A DNA stretch of 36,197 nucleotides. Source: an uncultured Gammaproteobacteria bacterium. Lineage in GTDB: Bacteria > Pseudomonadota > Gammaproteobacteria > SZUA-140. The translations under genes and the position numbers were made by a program. The DNA lies in assembly GCA_945787155.1 (NCBI GenBank), contig CALZHD010000038.1:1-36197 (forward strand). The letters are read 5' to 3'. The notes under the pieces are model-generated. The model saw nothing but the letters and a program-made list of their open reading frames with translations. It was not told where the DNA came from and did no database searches. Below are positions 35,220-36,197 of the stretch, piece by piece (position 1 is the stretch's first letter; every line of letters begins with the position of its first letter).

Positions 35220-35519
35220 TCACCTCTGCGGCAATTTCTCGCGTAACTCTGCGTCAGTCATGCCATCAACCTCAATCACTTTGTGTGGTGACGTTGATCC
35301 CGAGACAATCCTGACACTATCACGCGAAACACCAAGGGCATCAGCAACAATCGATGTTACCGCCCGATTCGCCTTCCCCTTCTCCGCATTTTCCTTCACG
35401 CGCACCTTAAGTGCATCACCCAACCAGCCGGCAATACCATCATTTGATGCCCCGGAAACCACTTTGATCGCCAACCTCACGTCTCCGAGCCACGTATCTG
35501 ATGCCGTGCGGCGTACCAT
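35220..35519 (-). CDS. YggU / DUF167 family protein
   Basis: About 99 residues. The DUF167 core is clear: VRLAIKVVSGASNDGIAGWL, GDALKVRVKENAEKGKANRA and VRIVSGSTSPHKVIEVDG, the usual glycine/basic pattern of this conserved small protein of unknown function. The ATG at 35519 is taken as start, giving a short extension and an overlap of 43 bases with the EamA gene. A GTG at 35480, overlapping the EamA stop (GTGA), is the alternative and would leave about 86 residues. Downstream of and coupled to the EamA transporter. Confidence 0.85.
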   Translation of the reverse strand: MVRRTASDTWLGDVRLAIKVVSGASNDGIAGWLGDALKVRVKENAEKGKANRAVTSIVADALGVSRDSVRIVSGSTSPHKVIEVDGMTDAELREKLPQR

Positions 35520-36197
35520 CCAGCCAGTACGATCAGTACCCCGCCGAGCCACTCGTTGAGCATCACTTGCTCATCGGTGAGCAGTTGTGCGGAAACCGCG
35601 CCGACCACCAGTTCAAACAGCAGGATCACCGCCGAGCGATGCGCCGGCATGTGAGTCACCCCGTAGAGCACCACCAGCGTCATCACCACCATGCCGATCG
35701 CGCCGAGCGAGAGCGCACCGATCACCACACCGCGCTCGACCTCCGGCAGTGGTACTCCGGCGAGCAGAATCCACACGACGGCAAGCGAGACCGCGCCCCA
35801 CCAGGTGAAGACGGTCTTCACCCAGATCTCGACATCGTGCATCTTACGGATCAACACATTGGCGAGTGCAAAGGCAAAACCGGATGAGAGCGCCAGCCAG
35901 TCCGCCCGCCCCTGTGGCCACGGCACTCCCATGTCGGAATCCCACAACATGATCAGTGCACCGCACAGCGCCAGCAACAGCGTGATGCGCGCGGCGCGGG
36001 TCAGTGGCTCATCGAGCAATAATTTACTGAGGATCACCGTCCATAGCGGTGAGAGAAAAAAGAGCAGCGTGACCCGCACTACATTTCCCTCGAGAATAGC
36101 AAGGATAAAAGCGATATTGCACCATGCGCTGACATAGGCAAGCAACAGCAGCATCCACGGGCGCACAATGGGATAACGGCGTTGCAGGATCACCGGC
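35477..36197 (-). CDS. EamA/DMT-family transporter (5' end beyond window)
   Basis: About 240 residues visible with the frame open to the right edge; EamA proteins are usually about 290-300, so the first segments are outside. Roughly eight hydrophobic segments are seen, with VRVTLLFFLSPLWTVILSKLLL, WLALSSGFAFALANVLIRKM (the start of the second EamA repeat) and LLFELVVGAVSAQLLTDEQV (end of the second repeat). The substrate is unknown; related proteins export small metabolites. The GTG at 36193 is not trusted as the real start. Overlaps the YggU gene at its end. Confidence 0.88.
   Translation of the reverse strand, partial: PVILQRRYPIVRPWMLLLLAYVSAWCNIAFILAILEGNVVRVTLLFFLSPLWTVILSKLLLDEPLTRAARITLLLALCGALIMLWDSDMGVPWPQGRADWLALSSGFAFALANVLIRKMHDVEIWVKTVFTWWGAVSLAVVWILLAGVPLPEVERGVVIGALSLGAIGMVVMTLVVLYGVTHMPAHRSAVILLFELVVGAVSAQLLTDEQVMLNEWLGGVLIVLAGWYAARHQIRGSET

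Noticed and set aside
1-36197. CRISPR array, prophage or transposase
   Set aside because: No regularly spaced repeats and no integrase, transposase or phage structural genes were found on either strand.

Overview
The window looks like a chromosomal segment of a free-living gammaproteobacterium, probably marine or sediment-dwelling. This rests on the mix of families: HemN, HemH, PrmB, PpiC, Smr, NaChBac-type ion channels, GGDEF/EAL proteins and an OmpA-type lipoprotein. That assignment is inference from gene content. No phage genes, transposases, CRISPR arrays or rRNA were seen. There is one tRNA, tRNA-Asn(GTT).

Layout. Positions 1-6264 (mostly minus strand): the N-terminal part of hemN, cut by the window edge; a palindromic repeat-like element; a TPR-methyltransferase fusion; a UMF1-type MFS transporter translationally coupled to prmB; ppiC with its own terminator; and a voltage-gated channel homologue. 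Positions 6365-9904: an ICMT-like membrane methyltransferase, then a small redox/sulfur-looking group (DUF2892 membrane protein, Crp/Fnr regulator with conspicuous cysteines, a divergent periplasmic DUF442 phosphatase-like protein), then a secreted YVTN beta-propeller. Positions 9992-13943 (minus): an overlapping three-gene operon of outer-membrane barrel, small periplasmic binding-protein-like protein and transmembrane GGDEF-EAL enzyme. Positions 14255-17131: a second ion channel, tRNA-Asn, an Smr protein and hemH.

Positions 17375-21128 (plus): a tight cluster of GlcD-like FAD oxidase, a protein with two [4Fe-4S] motifs and a geranylgeranyl-reductase-like flavoprotein; its substrate is unknown. 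Positions 21134-23335 (minus): a second GGDEF-EAL protein with a possible 34-residue membrane peptide immediately upstream. Positions 23698-29133 (plus): a small c-type cytochrome lipoprotein, then the full homogentisate route of tyrosine catabolism (hppD, hmgA, fahA, maiA). This is followed by a gene whose residues match the heme-oxygenase-like diiron oxidase (HDO) fold. Positions 29342-35118 (plus): an OmpA lipoprotein, then a three-gene operon of membrane-anchored FMN glutamate-synthase-domain protein, acetolactate-synthase-like TPP enzyme and aldehyde dehydrogenase. The right edge (minus) holds a YggU/DUF167 protein and a truncated EamA transporter.

The best candidates for undescribed biology are: the HDO-like gene attached to the tyrosine operon; the FAD/Fe-S/FAD cluster at 17.4-21.1 kb; the GltB-like/TPP/ALDH operon at 30.5-35.1 kb; the barrel/binding-protein/c-di-GMP operon at 10-14 kb; and the two channels that share a calcium-channel-like EDWTD filter.
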